DNA of 64,000 nucleotides from a virus. The stretch spans positions 27,450 to 91,449 of the IMG/VR virus record IMGVR_UViG_3300030085_002231. One strand, given 5' to 3'. Of this stretch, positions 1 to 8,871 are shown in pieces (within the stretch, counting starts at the first letter, position 1; the number at the start of each line of letters is the position of its first letter). The notes below the pieces were generated by a model, which saw nothing but the letters and a program-made list of their open reading frames with translations, was not told where the DNA came from and made no database searches. Position numbers and translations under genes: made by a program.

Positions 1-1
1 G

Positions 2-1348
2 TATCCAGGCTCACTAGGTAACTCACTACAGGTACAAATTTGCCCATCAGACTCGGCAAGTTCAATCTTTTCAAGTTGGACATACGTTAATAACTTTGAT
101 AAGGCACCAGGTACATCAACTTTTGCATCTAATAACGGCGCAAGAGGAGATGAGGTGCACATAGTAGTTGTTGATAAAGATGGCAAGTTCACAGGTACTC
201 GAGGTGAGGTACTCGAAACATTCCCATTCTTATCAGTAGGTAGGAATGCTAAGAATCCTGATGGCACAAACAACTATGCACCGGACGTGGTTAATGAACG
301 TTCTGAATACGTTTGGATGGTTGAGTTTGACTCTGACCATTTAGGAGCAGGTGCAAGTACAGACATCGATAATGGTGACGACTTCACCATGACCAATCGT
401 GCAATCAAAACATTTAACTTTAACGGTGGCGTAAATTCAGGCGCTCTAGGAACTGCAGAGTTCTTAACAGGCTTTGATCTTTTCGAAGATAAAGACCAAG
501 TTGAAGTTGACTTCTTGATCGCACCTGGCATGACCAGTACAGCCGATCAAACAACAATTGTTAACGATCTCGTCGCTACTGCACAGCAGACAAGAAAAGA
601 CTGTGTCGTAGTTGCATCACCAGCACGTGATGATATTGTTAACTTGACAAATGCAGCAACTATCAATACAAACGTGATTGCTACTGCCAATACATTTACG
701 AATTCATCGTATCTGATTATGGACGGTAACTATCTCAAGACGTATGATAAATACAATGACCAGTTCATTAGTATTCCTGCTGCATCATCTACTGCAGGTA
801 TCTGCGCAGCTACTGACTTGAATAGAGCCGCTTGGTTCTCACCGGCCGGTTCACGTAGAGGACAATACCTAGGTATCACCTCTCTGGCATACAGCCCGAA
901 CAAGTCACAGCGAGATGCACTGTATAGAGCAGACGTCAACCCGATCGCAAATATTCCTGGCCAAGGTACAATACTCTTCGGCGATAAGACAATGCTTGGA
1001 AGACCTTCAGCATTCGATCGAATCAACGTGCGTAGATTGTTCCTTATTCTTGAAAGAGCGATTGGTAGAGCAGCACAGCAAGTAATGTTCGAGTTTAACG
1101 ATGAGTTTACTCGTGCAGAATTTGTCAATATCATCGAACCGGTACTTCGCGAAGTCAAAGGTCGTCGTGGTATTACAGACTTTAGAGTAGTCTGTGATGA
1201 GACAAATAATACCGCTGCTGTTGTAGATCGAAATGAATTCATCGCAAACATCTTCATCAAACCGGCACGTTCAATCAACTACGTAACGCTTAACTTCGTA
1301 GCTGTCAGAACAGGTGTTGACTTTGAAGAAGTTGTTGGCACGGTATAA
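2..1348 (+). CDS. 18: Tail sheath protein gp18 (5'-truncated by window edge)
   Basis: The frame is open at base 2 and runs to the stop at 1348, so about 448 residues are visible and the true start lies outside the window. Near the visible N-end it reads YPGSLGNSLQV, a patch conserved in T4-family sheath proteins. The C-terminal third (RINVRRLFLILERAI, later NYVTLNFVAVRTG) matches the domain by which sheath subunits grip the tube and each other. Sheath subunits form the contractile outer tube of the tail. The tube gene follows 12 bases later, the T4 order. A GTG at 155 could be taken as a start, but the homology upstream of it shows it is internal. Confidence 0.93.
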   Translation, partial: YPGSLGNSLQVQICPSDSASSIFSSWTYVNNFDKAPGTSTFASNNGARGDEVHIVVVDKDGKFTGTRGEVLETFPFLSVGRNAKNPDGTNNYAPDVVNERSEYVWMVEFDSDHLGAGASTDIDNGDDFTMTNRAIKTFNFNGGVNSGALGTAEFLTGFDLFEDKDQVEVDFLIAPGMTSTADQTTIVNDLVATAQQTRKDCVVVASPARDDIVNLTNAATINTNVIATANTFTNSSYLIMDGNYLKTYDKYNDQFISIPAASSTAGICAATDLNRAAWFSPAGSRRGQYLGITSLAYSPNKSQRDALYRADVNPIANIPGQGTILFGDKTMLGRPSAFDRINVRRLFLILERAIGRAAQQVMFEFNDEFTRAEFVNIIEPVLREVKGRRGITDFRVVCDETNNTAAVVDRNEFIANIFIKPARSINYVTLNFVAVRTGVDFEEVVGTV

Positions 1349-1360
1349 GGAGGTAGGTAA

Positions 1361-1888
1361 ATGGCTGTTCTCGGTGTAGATGACTTTAAGTCAAAACTGA
1401 GAGGTGGCGGCGCACGTCCTAACCTCTTTCAAGTAACAATCAACTATCCAGGATTTGCTGACGGTGATCCGGAACTCACATCGTTCTTATGTGAGGCAGC
1501 AACTCTACCTGGGTCAACGTTTGGTATCATACCAGTGTTCTTCCGTGGAAGGATTCTAAAGATGGCCGGTGACCGTACATTCGCTGAATGGGGCACCACG
1601 ATCATCAATGATACTGACTTTTCGATTCGTAACGCGATTGAAAGGTGGATGAACGGTATTAACGCACACTCTGCAAATACTGGTCTTACCGCACCAATCG
1701 CTTATGAAGCTGACTTGACAGTTGATCAGTTAGATCGTAACGGTGATAAACTCAAAACATACACATTCCGAGGTGCATATCCTCAGGATCTTTCAGAGAT
1801 TGCAGTGTCATACGCTGACAACGATAACATTGAAAGATTCACGTGTACTTGGGCATATCAGTACTTCGAGTCTAACACTACAAGCTAA
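1361..1888 (+). CDS. 19: Tail tube protein gp19
   Basis: A 175-residue protein, the usual size of T4 gp19, which stacks in hexameric rings to form the inner tail tube through which DNA passes. The sequence has the family pattern of an N-terminal RPNLFQVTINYPGF strand, a CEAATLPGS turn, and a C-terminal CTWAYQYFES strand. It starts 12 bases after the sheath gene with a strong ribosome site (aaggaggtaggtaa) and is followed by a hairpin. Placement between sheath and portal is the T4 order, so the call rests on both sequence and position. Confidence 0.93.
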   Translation: MAVLGVDDFKSKLRGGGARPNLFQVTINYPGFADGDPELTSFLCEAATLPGSTFGIIPVFFRGRILKMAGDRTFAEWGTTIINDTDFSIRNAIERWMNGINAHSANTGLTAPIAYEADLTVDQLDRNGDKLKTYTFRGAYPQDLSEIAVSYADNDNIERFTCTWAYQYFESNTTS

Positions 1889-1897
1889 ATAAATAAA

Positions 1898-1921
1898 GGG
1901 AGCCGGCAACGGTTGGCTCCC
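1898..1921 (+). terminator. Hairpin after tail tube gene
   Basis: Perfect 7-bp stem gggagcc / ggctccc around a 10-base loop in the gap between gp19 and gp20. The stretch after it (tatctctaa) is not a clean T-run, so it may be a weak terminator or an mRNA end stabiliser. Just upstream lies ctaaataaataaa (from 1885), a degenerate version of the TATAAATA late box that could serve gp20. Confidence 0.6.
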
Positions 1922-1943
1922 TATCTCTAACTAAGGAATTGAA

Positions 1944-3470
1944 ATGGCTGAATATTCTGGTGCAGGCACCGAAGGCATTAAATTATTTGGTTTTGAAATA
2001 AAGAAAGCCAAAAAGAAGGAAGAACAAAAAGCTCCTTCCATTGTTCCGCCGCGAGATGATGAAGGCGGTAGTTACGCTACTGCGTCTGGTTCACACTATG
2101 GCCAGTATCTCAATCTTGGTGATGACGACTCAAAAGATAACTATCAACTTATTATGAAGTATCGTGGTAATGCGATGCACCCTGAAGTTGATATGGCGAT
2201 TGAAGACATTGTTAACGAATCAATCACAGGTTCACAGCTTGAACAAACACTAGACATCAACTTAGAAGATGTTGATGCACCTGATAGAATTAAGAAAGTA
2301 ATTAAAGAGGAGTTTGATACGATATATGGTATGCTTAACTTCAAAGAGTTAGGCCACGATATATTTCGTAGGTGGTACATCGACGGTAGAATGTTCCACC
2401 ACTTGATTATTAACGAAGCTCAACCAAAAGAAGGTATCGTTGAGATTCGACCTATTGACGCTGCCAAGATGCGCAAGGTTAAAAAAGTTAAAAAGAAAAA
2501 AGATCCAGCCACTGGCGCTAACGTTGTTGAAAATACAGAAGAGTTTTTTATTTACCAAGAAAAACCAGGTTCATCTACCAGTGGCGTAAAAATGACCAGT
2601 GATTCTGTAAGCTATGTTACATCCGGATTGCTATCAGAAGATCGAAGAAAGATTATATCATTTCTACATAAAGCATTGAAGCCAATTAACCAACTACGTA
2701 TGATGGAAGACGCACTGGTGATTTATAGGTTAGCTCGTGCACCGGAGCGTAGAATATTCTATATTGACGTAGGTAACTTGCCTCGAGGCAAAGCTGAACA
2801 GTACCTTAAAGACATTATGGCAAAGTATAGAAATAAACTTGTATACGATGCTAAGACTGGCGACATCAGAGATGATCGTAAACACATGTCTTTACTCGAA
2901 GATTTTTGGTTGCCAAGACGTGAAGGTGGTACAGGTACCTCAATTGAAACACTACCTGGTGGAGAAAACCTAGGCCAGATTGAAGACGTAATCTTCTTTC
3001 AAAAGAAAGTTTATAGGGCACTAAATGTTCCAATCAATAGGCTAGAACAAGAAGCACAGTTTAGCTTAGGTAGATCTACAGAAGTCAATAGAGACGAACT
3101 GAAGTTTCAAAAATTTATTGATAGACTAAGAATGAGGTTTGCACACCTGTTCTATGGGATATTGAAAAAGCAACTTATATTAAAAGGTATTATCACAGAA
3201 GAAGATTGGGAAAATTGGAAGAACGATATTACAGTTGACTACATTCGTGATAATCACTTTACAGAATTACGTGATATGGAAGTATTGCGTGAAAGACTAC
3301 AGACGATGGATATGGTACAACAGTATGTAGGTGAGTATTATTCTAAAGAGTGGATTCAGAAAAACGTTCTTATGTTATCTGATGAAGATGTAGAAAAAAT
3401 GAACAAAGAAATACAGGGTGAGAATCCTGATGAACCAGAACAACCGGAAGGTGGAGATGATAATGAGTGA
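1944..3470 (+). CDS. 20: Portal vertex protein gp20
   Basis: A 508-residue protein of the T4 gp20 family, which forms the dodecameric ring at the capsid vertex through which DNA is packaged and to which the tail attaches. Recognisable family text includes HPEVDMAIEDIVNESI near residue 75, RRWYIDGRMFHHLI, VIYRLARAPERRIFYIDVG, and RALNVPINRLEQEAQFSLGR. The C-terminus is a short acidic tail (EPEQPEGGDDNE). RBS aaggaattgaa precedes the ATG. The end overlaps the start of the next gene by 8 bases, implying coupled translation with the prohead core proteins. Confidence 0.96.
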   Translation: MAEYSGAGTEGIKLFGFEIKKAKKKEEQKAPSIVPPRDDEGGSYATASGSHYGQYLNLGDDDSKDNYQLIMKYRGNAMHPEVDMAIEDIVNESITGSQLEQTLDINLEDVDAPDRIKKVIKEEFDTIYGMLNFKELGHDIFRRWYIDGRMFHHLIINEAQPKEGIVEIRPIDAAKMRKVKKVKKKKDPATGANVVENTEEFFIYQEKPGSSTSGVKMTSDSVSYVTSGLLSEDRRKIISFLHKALKPINQLRMMEDALVIYRLARAPERRIFYIDVGNLPRGKAEQYLKDIMAKYRNKLVYDAKTGDIRDDRKHMSLLEDFWLPRREGGTGTSIETLPGGENLGQIEDVIFFQKKVYRALNVPINRLEQEAQFSLGRSTEVNRDELKFQKFIDRLRMRFAHLFYGILKKQLILKGIITEEDWENWKNDITVDYIRDNHFTELRDMEVLRERLQTMDMVQQYVGEYYSKEWIQKNVLMLSDEDVEKMNKEIQGENPDEPEQPEGGDDNE

Positions 3471-3852
3471 AGAAGCAGTAGCGGAACCTGAAGTAATTGA
3501 ACCAAGCTTTGAAGTAAAAGACTTGATTCAACACGCTTTGGATCAAGACTATAACAAAGCTAATAAAGTATTTGGCGACATGATGGGTGTTAGAATCGGT
3601 GATGCACTTGATCAGGAAAAAATTAAATTGGCAGATCAAATCTTTAATGATGTAGAACCAGAGGAAGACGATGAAGAAGACGAGGATTATACCCAAGGCG
3701 AACTTGACCTTGAAGGAGAAGGCGAGTCTGAATCGGAAGAATCGGGAGATGAGGAAGAGTATGAAGACGAAGATGAGGAAGAGGACGTAGCTGACGAAGA
3801 AGAAGGTGATGTCTATGCCGATGATATTGAAGATGAAGTTCACGAACAGTAA
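3463..3852 (+). CDS. 67: Prohead core protein gp67-like (very acidic)
   Basis: A 129-residue protein with an extremely acidic C-terminal half (long runs of E and D from about residue 65). This is the signature of gp67, a component of the prohead scaffold core that is degraded by gp21 during maturation. The start at 3463 was preferred to the GTG at 3418 because it has a good ribosome site (ggtggagatgata) and makes the usual short overlap with the portal gene. Position between gp20 and gp68/gp21 matches T4. Low-complexity sequence makes homology weak, so the call leans on position and composition. Confidence 0.75.
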   Translation: MSEEAVAEPEVIEPSFEVKDLIQHALDQDYNKANKVFGDMMGVRIGDALDQEKIKLADQIFNDVEPEEDDEEDEDYTQGELDLEGEGESESEESGDEEEYEDEDEEEDVADEEEGDVYADDIEDEVHEQ

Positions 3853-3880
3853 AAAAATTTCAATTTAAGAAATAAATTTT

Positions 3881-3888
3881 TATAAATA
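3881..3888 (+). promoter_or_regulatory. Late promoter (TATAAATA) before gp68
   Basis: A perfect T4-type late box TATAAATA in the 46-base gap before gp68. T4-type late transcripts start about 7 bases beyond the box, so the mRNA would begin about 4 bases before the gp68 ATG, leaving almost no leader. The late sigma factor gp55 is encoded in this window. Confidence 0.7.
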
Positions 3889-3898
3889 ATATGGTAAA

Positions 3899-4111
3899 AT
3901 GAAAACTTTTACAAATATAAGAGAATTAACTGGACGTAAGCCTGAAGGACAATTAGTTGTCAATAAAAAATTAGGCAGAGTTCAGATAATGGTATACAAA
4001 GAACGTAACGGTTTTGTCACATACGTAGATGGTGACAGATTAGATCGTTATAGAAGTAAAAACGAAGCTGAAAAGGCTGGAACTGCATTTATTAAGGCGC
4101 TAAAGAAATGA
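3899..4111 (+). CDS. 68: Prohead core protein gp68-like
   Basis: A 70-residue basic protein, MKTFTNIRELTGRK at the N-terminus, then GRVQIMVYKERNGFVTYVDGD. Marine T4-like phages carry a similar small gene between gp67 and gp21, named gp68 by position. Its N-terminus also fits the capsid-targeting pattern shared by head proteins later in this window (F-x-x-I-x-E). It overlaps gp21 by 4 bases (ATGA). No ribosome site is evident, consistent with the near-leaderless transcript predicted from the late box. Confidence 0.75.
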   Translation: MKTFTNIRELTGRKPEGQLVVNKKLGRVQIMVYKERNGFVTYVDGDRLDRYRSKNEAEKAGTAFIKALKK

Positions 4112-4764
4112 AACTTATTTCTGAATATACTGAAAATAATCTCGAAGTTATTATCGAAGCCAATGAAAATGGCAAGAAAAAATATATTATTGAAGGTGTA
4201 TTCGCGCAAGCAGAAACAAAGAATCGTAACGGTCGTATATATCCAATGCCAGTTATGGAGAAAGCTGTTGGCAAGTATGTCGGCGATCAAGTATCCAAAG
4301 GGCGTGCAGTAGGTGAATTGAATCACCCTGAAGGACCGACCGTTAACTTAGACAAAGTTTCTCACAAGATCGAAAGCCTCGATATAAAAGGCAAAGATGT
4401 TGTGGGTAGGGCGACTATTTTGGAAACTCCCATGGGGCAAATTGTAAAAGGTTTACTCGATGGTCAGGTACAATTAGGCGTCTCGACTCGTGGTATGGGA
4501 AGTCTGCAGAACAATGGTACCGCTATGGTTGTAAAACCAGACTTTATTCTTAACGCGGTGGACATCGTGCAAGACCCATCAGCCCCTAGCGCATTTGTTA
4601 ATGGAGTTATGGAGGGTGTTGAATGGGTTTGGAATAACGGAATCATTGAACCACAGGCTATTGAAATGATGGAGACTGAAATCAAGAAAGCTCCAAGAGC
4701 TGATCTCTATGAGACTCAGGTTCGTGAGTTTAAGAATTTCCTCTCGTTACTCAAATCTAAATGA
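4108..4764 (+). CDS. 21: Prohead core protease gp21
   Basis: A 218-residue serine protease of the T4 gp21 (herpes-protease-like) family. It assembles in the prohead core and cleaves the capsid, core and internal proteins after L/I-x-E sites. The conserved catalytic patches are visible: GELNHPEGPTV with His73 and GVSTRGMGSL with Ser126. NRNGRIYPMPVMEKAV near residue 40 is also family text. The N-terminus (MKLISEYTEN) resembles a gp21 substrate, as expected for a self-processing zymogen. It sits between gp68 and the scaffold gp22. Confidence 0.93.
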   Translation: MKLISEYTENNLEVIIEANENGKKKYIIEGVFAQAETKNRNGRIYPMPVMEKAVGKYVGDQVSKGRAVGELNHPEGPTVNLDKVSHKIESLDIKGKDVVGRATILETPMGQIVKGLLDGQVQLGVSTRGMGSLQNNGTAMVVKPDFILNAVDIVQDPSAPSAFVNGVMEGVEWVWNNGIIEPQAIEMMETEIKKAPRADLYETQVREFKNFLSLLKSK

Positions 4765-4780
4765 CAAAGGAGTCAATTAA

Positions 4781-5884
4781 ATGACTGAAGATCAAAACAT
4801 TGAAGATCAGGACATTGAACTCCTCGATGATGAGAACGAAGACATCGAGGAAGCAATGGGTCACGATCCTAAAAATGCTGAGGCTCAATCAGTCGCTTCT
4901 GTAGACAAAGCAGGTGATGCAACAGGTAGTGCACCAAAGCGTAAAATGGCAGGCGGAACTGCTGCTGACGCGAGTAATGCAGAACCTATGCCCAAGCTTA
5001 CTAAGATGGGCATGATCAATGCTATGTACAAAGAAATGAAAAAGATGGATAAGAAAAAGCTAACTGCTGCTTATGGCGGAATGCAAAAAATCACCGGCAT
5101 GAAGCAACACATGAATAGTACTTCCGAAGAAGATTTCGAAGGACAGCCTATTCTTGATGATTACAAAGTAGATTTTTCTGCAGACATCAATGCTCTTTGC
5201 GAATCAGAAGCAACACTATCTGAAGAGTTCAAGCAAAAAGTGGAGACAATCTTTGAAGCAGCAATTAAGTCTAAGCTGACAGAAGAGATTGACCGACTTG
5301 AGGAAAAATACAACGAAGAGTTATCAGAAGCAGTTGAAGAAACTAAAGCTGATATCGTTGAAAAAGTCGATTCATATCTTAACTACGTAGTTGAGAGCTG
5401 GATGGAAGAAAATAAAGTAGCTGTACAGGCAGGTCTACGTACAGAGATCTCTGAGAACTTTATGAATAAGTTGAAAGACTTGTTCGAAGAGTCTTATATC
5501 GAAGTACCAGAAGGCAAAGTCGATCTTGTGGACGACTTGGCTGGTCAAGTTGAGGAACTCGAAGAGGCCCTTAACGAGTCCACTGCTGAGAATATTGAGA
5601 TGACAGAAATGTTAGAAAACTTTGCACGTGACGAAGTCATTCGCGAAGCTTCAACAGGACTTGCAGAAACTCAATTCGAAAAGCTAAAGAGTTTGGTAGC
5701 TGAAGTAGACTTCGAAGACTACGATACTTTTGCACAAAAAGTAGAGACTGTCAAAGAATCATACTTTACCAAGAAAACAACTGATGCCGCTGATATCGAA
5801 GAAGATACTGAAGGTGATGCACCTGAAGTAGCTTCTGACACAATGGCTCAGTACCTTTCCGCAATCAAGAAAACTAACAAATAA
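4781..5884 (+). CDS. 22: Prohead scaffold core protein gp22
   Basis: A 367-residue, highly charged, largely coiled-coil protein that forms the internal scaffold on which the capsid assembles and is later digested by gp21. The acidic N-terminus is followed by PKLTKMGMINAMYKEMKKM and a KLTAAYGGMQKITG segment, typical of marine T4-like gp22. From residue 140 on there are long Glu-rich helices (VETIFEAAIKSKLTEEID, VEELEEALNESTAENIEM). RBS aaaggagtcaatta. Its place directly before the capsid gene is the T4 order. Confidence 0.9.
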   Translation: MTEDQNIEDQDIELLDDENEDIEEAMGHDPKNAEAQSVASVDKAGDATGSAPKRKMAGGTAADASNAEPMPKLTKMGMINAMYKEMKKMDKKKLTAAYGGMQKITGMKQHMNSTSEEDFEGQPILDDYKVDFSADINALCESEATLSEEFKQKVETIFEAAIKSKLTEEIDRLEEKYNEELSEAVEETKADIVEKVDSYLNYVVESWMEENKVAVQAGLRTEISENFMNKLKDLFEESYIEVPEGKVDLVDDLAGQVEELEEALNESTAENIEMTEMLENFARDEVIREASTGLAETQFEKLKSLVAEVDFEDYDTFAQKVETVKESYFTKKTTDAADIEEDTEGDAPEVASDTMAQYLSAIKKTNK

Positions 5885-5898
5885 TTGGGAGTCCAATA

Positions 5899-7229
5899 AT
5901 GCAAGACGTAATTTCTTACGACAAGTTGATGGAAAAATGGGCACCGGTACTGAACGAAGAGTCAGCGGGAGCCATTACCGACAACCACAGGAAAGCAGTT
6001 ACAGCTGCTATTCTTGAGAACCAAGAGCGGGCATTACGTGAAGAGCAAACTATGCTCAATGAAATGCCTACTAATAACACATCACAAGTAGCAAACTGGA
6101 ACCCAGTTCTGATTGCTCTTGTACGTCGTGCTATGCCTAACCTCATGGCATACGACATTTGCGGTGTTCAGCCAATGTCTGGTCCAACAGGCCTTATCTT
6201 TACGATGAAGCACTATTTAACGAAGCAGTGCCAGGATTCTCCGGTGATTCATCATCCGGTCCAGTTGCTGGTACAACTCAAAATCGTCTAGACGGTGTAA
6301 CTGCTGGCCCATCAGGCTTGTCAGGAATCGTTGACTCAGACGCCGACTCTACAATTGATGATACTCGTATCGATCCGGCAAACGGAACAACAGGTTTCGC
6401 CATGCCATTGTCCGACGGTGAAAACCTCGGTACAACTGGTGATTCACCATTTGCAGAAATGGGCTTTACCATCGAGAAATCAACTGTTAGTGCTCGGACA
6501 CGTGCACTGAAGGCAGAATACAGCCTCGAACTTGCTCAGGATCTGAAAGCCATTCATGGCCTGGATGCTGAGACTGAGTTGGCAAACATCTTGTCAACTG
6601 AGATCATGGCTGAAATCAACCGTGAAGTTGTTCGTACAATTAACTCACAAGCTAAGACTGGTGCTCTGCAAACTAACACTGCACTAAACGGTGTCTTCAA
6701 CGTCCAAACAGACGCAGACGGCCGTTGGTCAGTCGAGAAGTTTAAAGGTCTGATCGTACAGATTGAGCGTGAGTGTAACGTAATCGCAAAAGAAACACGT
6801 CGGGGTAAAGGTAACTTCATCATCTGTTCATCAGATGTTGCATCTTCCTTGTCAGCCTCTGGCATGCTCGATTACACACCTGCAATGTCAACAAACTTGA
6901 ATGTTGACGATACAGGAAACACCTTTGCTGGTGTCCTTAACGGTCGCACACGGGTCTACATCGATCCGTATGCTGTAGCTGACTATATCACAGTCGGTTA
7001 TAAGGGTACTAACCCATATGACGCAGGTCTCTTCTATTGCCCATACGTACCACTAACAATGGTTCGTGCAGTGGGTGAGGATACCTTCCAGCCGAAGATT
7101 GGATTTAAGACTCGCTATGGCTTGGCTTCAAACCCATTCGTTGGATCATCTCCAGCAGACGGCTTGGCTGCGATCAAGACCAACCAATACTATCGTATCT
7201 TCCGCGTAGACGATATTCTTGGATCATAA
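5899..7229 (+). CDS. 23: Major capsid protein gp23, split by a frameshift near 6204-6210
   Basis: The two halves of gp23 lie in different frames. The first frame (5899 to about 6210) encodes MQDVISYDKLMEKWAPVL through AYDICGVQPMSGPTGLIFTMK. The second (from about 6204 to 7229) resumes with DEALFNEAVPGFSG and continues through FAEMGFTIEKSTVSARTRALKAEYSLELAQDLKAIHG to NQYYRIFRVDDILGS. In relatives, LIFAM(R/K) is followed by roughly ten residues before the EALFNEA patch; here they are missing, and the junction lies on gatgaag, which can be read on both sides. That fits a lost segment of 3n+1 bases, from a real deletion or an assembly or sequencing error. Otherwise the protein is full length (about 450 residues) and forms the capsid hexamers. 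Confidence 0.9.
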
Positions 7230-7251
7230 TAAAAAATAACGTGGTTAGACT

Positions 7252-7278
7252 AGAGGGGCCTTCGGGTCCCTCTTTTTT
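7252..7278 (+). terminator. Rho-independent terminator after gp23
   Basis: A 9-bp stem (agaggggcc / ggtccctct) closed by a UUCG tetraloop and followed by a run of T. It is a textbook intrinsic terminator 22 bases after the capsid stop and ends the head operon. Confidence 0.92.
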
Positions 7279-7289
7279 ATCTAAACTTG

Positions 7290-7297
7290 TATAAATA
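7290..7297 (+). promoter_or_regulatory. Late promoter (TATAAATA) before tail-tube-like gene
   Basis: A perfect TATAAATA box immediately after the gp23 terminator. The next ATG (7303) is only 6 bases beyond the box, so the late transcript would start at or within one base of the start codon. Confidence 0.75.
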
Positions 7298-7302
7298 GAT
7301 GT

Positions 7303-7803
7303 ATGGCGGAACTTACAGAAAATTTTAATTACCTACAACCGACTAGTTTTAAGTTAGTTATAGATCGACGTAACTATCCTAACCTTGAGTTTTTCTGTCA
7401 GAACGTTACGCATCCGGGTATGATAATGAATCCTGTTGAGTTGCCTGTTCGTAGATTAGCTGGTTTGCCGTTTCCTGGCGATACACTTACATTTAATGAA
7501 TTATCGACTAATATTCTTTTAGATGAAAATATGAATGCATATACGGAAATGTTCAATTGGATTCGTAGATTACTTGAAAACAATATGTTTGATAATAACG
7601 CCAGTGGAAAAGCTACGCAACCTAACTACGCAGATATTACGTTATCAATACTTTCAAGTCACAATAATCAAACGAAGCAAGTAAGATATATAGATTGTGT
7701 ACCTACATCGCTAGGTGATATAAACTTTGAATCTACGGCTAGTGGTCAAGAGTTTATCACGTTTGCTGCATCGTTTCGATTCAACTATTTTGAGTTAGTG
7801 TAA
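7303..7803 (+). CDS. Tail-tube-like / tail completion protein
   Basis: A 166-residue protein with the layout of the gp19-like tail tube family: FKLVIDRRNYPNLEFFCQNVTHPGM at the N-end, a PGDTLTFNELSTNILLDE patch, an internal NWIRRLLE helix, and a C-terminal AASFRFNYFEL strand. Cyanophages place gp3, the tail completion protein, just after gp23, so this may fill that role. By sequence it looks like a second tube-fold subunit rather than T4 gp3. It has its own late promoter and no clear ribosome site, and its stop overlaps the next start by one base. Confidence 0.6.
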   Translation: MAELTENFNYLQPTSFKLVIDRRNYPNLEFFCQNVTHPGMIMNPVELPVRRLAGLPFPGDTLTFNELSTNILLDENMNAYTEMFNWIRRLLENNMFDNNASGKATQPNYADITLSILSSHNNQTKQVRYIDCVPTSLGDINFESTASGQEFITFAASFRFNYFELV

Positions 7804-8090
7804 TGGCAGAATCAAAATCAAGAAATATTAATAAATCTTTTAGTCCGACTGGCGGCATTGAAGCGACAGCTGTTGTGACTACTACCGGTACTCCGGCATT
7901 GCCTTCTACAGGTGCAGCCTTAGATTCTGGATCAGTACAGGGACTTAAACACGATATATTTAGAATCAATTCACAAAGATTAAGACAAGACTTTACGATA
8001 CATGATTCTGACAACGCCAGTACAGTCGGCCCTATCACAGTAGATAGTGGTGTAACATTAACTATTAACGGGAACTATGTAGTGCTATGA
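7803..8090 (+). CDS. Small virion/fibre-like protein
   Basis: A 95-residue protein of unknown function. The first half is rich in T, G and P and probably flexible. The C-end, ITVDSGVTLTINGNYVVL, is a beta-strand motif common at the ends of phage fibre and spike proteins. Its N-terminus (SRNINKSF) loosely recalls the RDI.ILG start of the adhesin-like proteins at 62892 and 63852. It is in one operon with the tube-like protein and the three fibre-like paralogues downstream. Confidence 0.5.
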   Translation: MAESKSRNINKSFSPTGGIEATAVVTTTGTPALPSTGAALDSGSVQGLKHDIFRINSQRLRQDFTIHDSDNASTVGPITVDSGVTLTINGNYVVL

Positions 8091-8494
8091 GTACATTAGA
8101 GGTAGATAAGATACAAGGTGTGGCTACTGCTGGTTCACTTAACATAACTGGTGAAGGTAACAGCACTACAACTAATCTTCAACAAGGATTGTCAAAACAG
8201 TGGTCTAATAATACTATTAGCACTAATACGCATACTATACAAGATAGTTTTAACACATCTTCATTAACCGATGACGGAGCAGGTAGAACCGACATGGTCT
8301 TTACAAATAATATGAATGCTGTAAGATATTCGATAACTAGTACATGCTCTCTTAACGGCGGTCATTTGTATTCGCATCTAGGAAATAATACTTTACAAGC
8401 TACAAACCATTATAGAATAAACACAGCAGATTATTCCGGAACTGTTTTAGATTACGATTGTATGTGCAATAATGTATGTGGAGACCTCGCATGA
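8087..8494 (+). CDS. Fibre-tip-like protein, copy 1 of 3
   Basis: A 135-residue protein. Its core (KQWSNNTISTNTHTIQDSFN, then DDGAGRTDMVFTNNMNAVRYS) aligns by eye with the two following genes: a stretch before DSFN, a D.G.G turn, then a F-T-N-x-M strand and a C-terminal GDLA. Such short S/T/N-rich, beta-rich proteins in marine phages are usually fibre or receptor-binding appendages; that role is inferred. It starts in a 4-base overlap with the previous stop. Confidence 0.55.
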   Translation: MSTLEVDKIQGVATAGSLNITGEGNSTTTNLQQGLSKQWSNNTISTNTHTIQDSFNTSSLTDDGAGRTDMVFTNNMNAVRYSITSTCSLNGGHLYSHLGNNTLQATNHYRINTADYSGTVLDYDCMCNNVCGDLA

Positions 8495-8871
8495 CAAGTA
8501 CGATAAGAACAACAAATGTAGGTCCTGCGCCAACAGGTACAACTACTAATTTAATAAATGGATTGGCGAAGGCTTGGATAAATTTGAGTGGTGATAGCAC
8601 TATTTCTACACGAGATAGTTTTAATATATCTGGCACAACTGACCATGATACAGGAGAATATATTTTTGCTTGGACTAACGCTATGTCAAACATAAATTAC
8701 GTTTCTTCTGGAATGGCAGGGCAAAACCATACCGCTTTATTAAATATAAGTCAGCCAGAGAATGAACATGCGCCTACAACAGCAAACTGTCAGTATAATG
8801 TTGCTTATGCAAATTCTAGTAATTTTGACGGAACATATGTTGGTGTAAGCATTTACGGAGACTTAGCATGA
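8491..8871 (+). CDS. Fibre-tip-like protein, copy 2 of 3
   Basis: A 126-residue paralogue of its neighbours, with KAWINLSGDSTISTRDSFNI, DHDTGEYIFAWTNAMSNINYV and the same C-terminal GDLA as copy 1. The W-I-N-x-x-G start followed by a DSFN.SG.TD turn is a recurring module in marine phage fibres. The start at 8491 was chosen over 8476 because it makes the ATGA overlap used throughout this operon. Confidence 0.55.
   Translation: MTSTIRTTNVGPAPTGTTTNLINGLAKAWINLSGDSTISTRDSFNISGTTDHDTGEYIFAWTNAMSNINYVSSGMAGQNHTALLNISQPENEHAPTTANCQYNVAYANSSNFDGTYVGVSIYGDLA

Noticed and set aside
730-1278. A 182-codon - strand frame opposite the tail sheath gene
   Set aside because: Lies wholly within a certain gene, with no recognisable protein and no signals.
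3370-3843. A 157-codon open frame on the - strand opposite gp20/gp67
   Set aside because: It is the complement of the Glu/Asp-rich gp67 coding sequence, which gives a stop-free, hydrophobic reading by composition. No ribosome site or promoter.
6159-6291. Intron, intein or separate overlapping gene in gp23
   Set aside because: There is no inserted sequence at the break; conserved capsid residues are missing instead, so a small deletion or error fits better.
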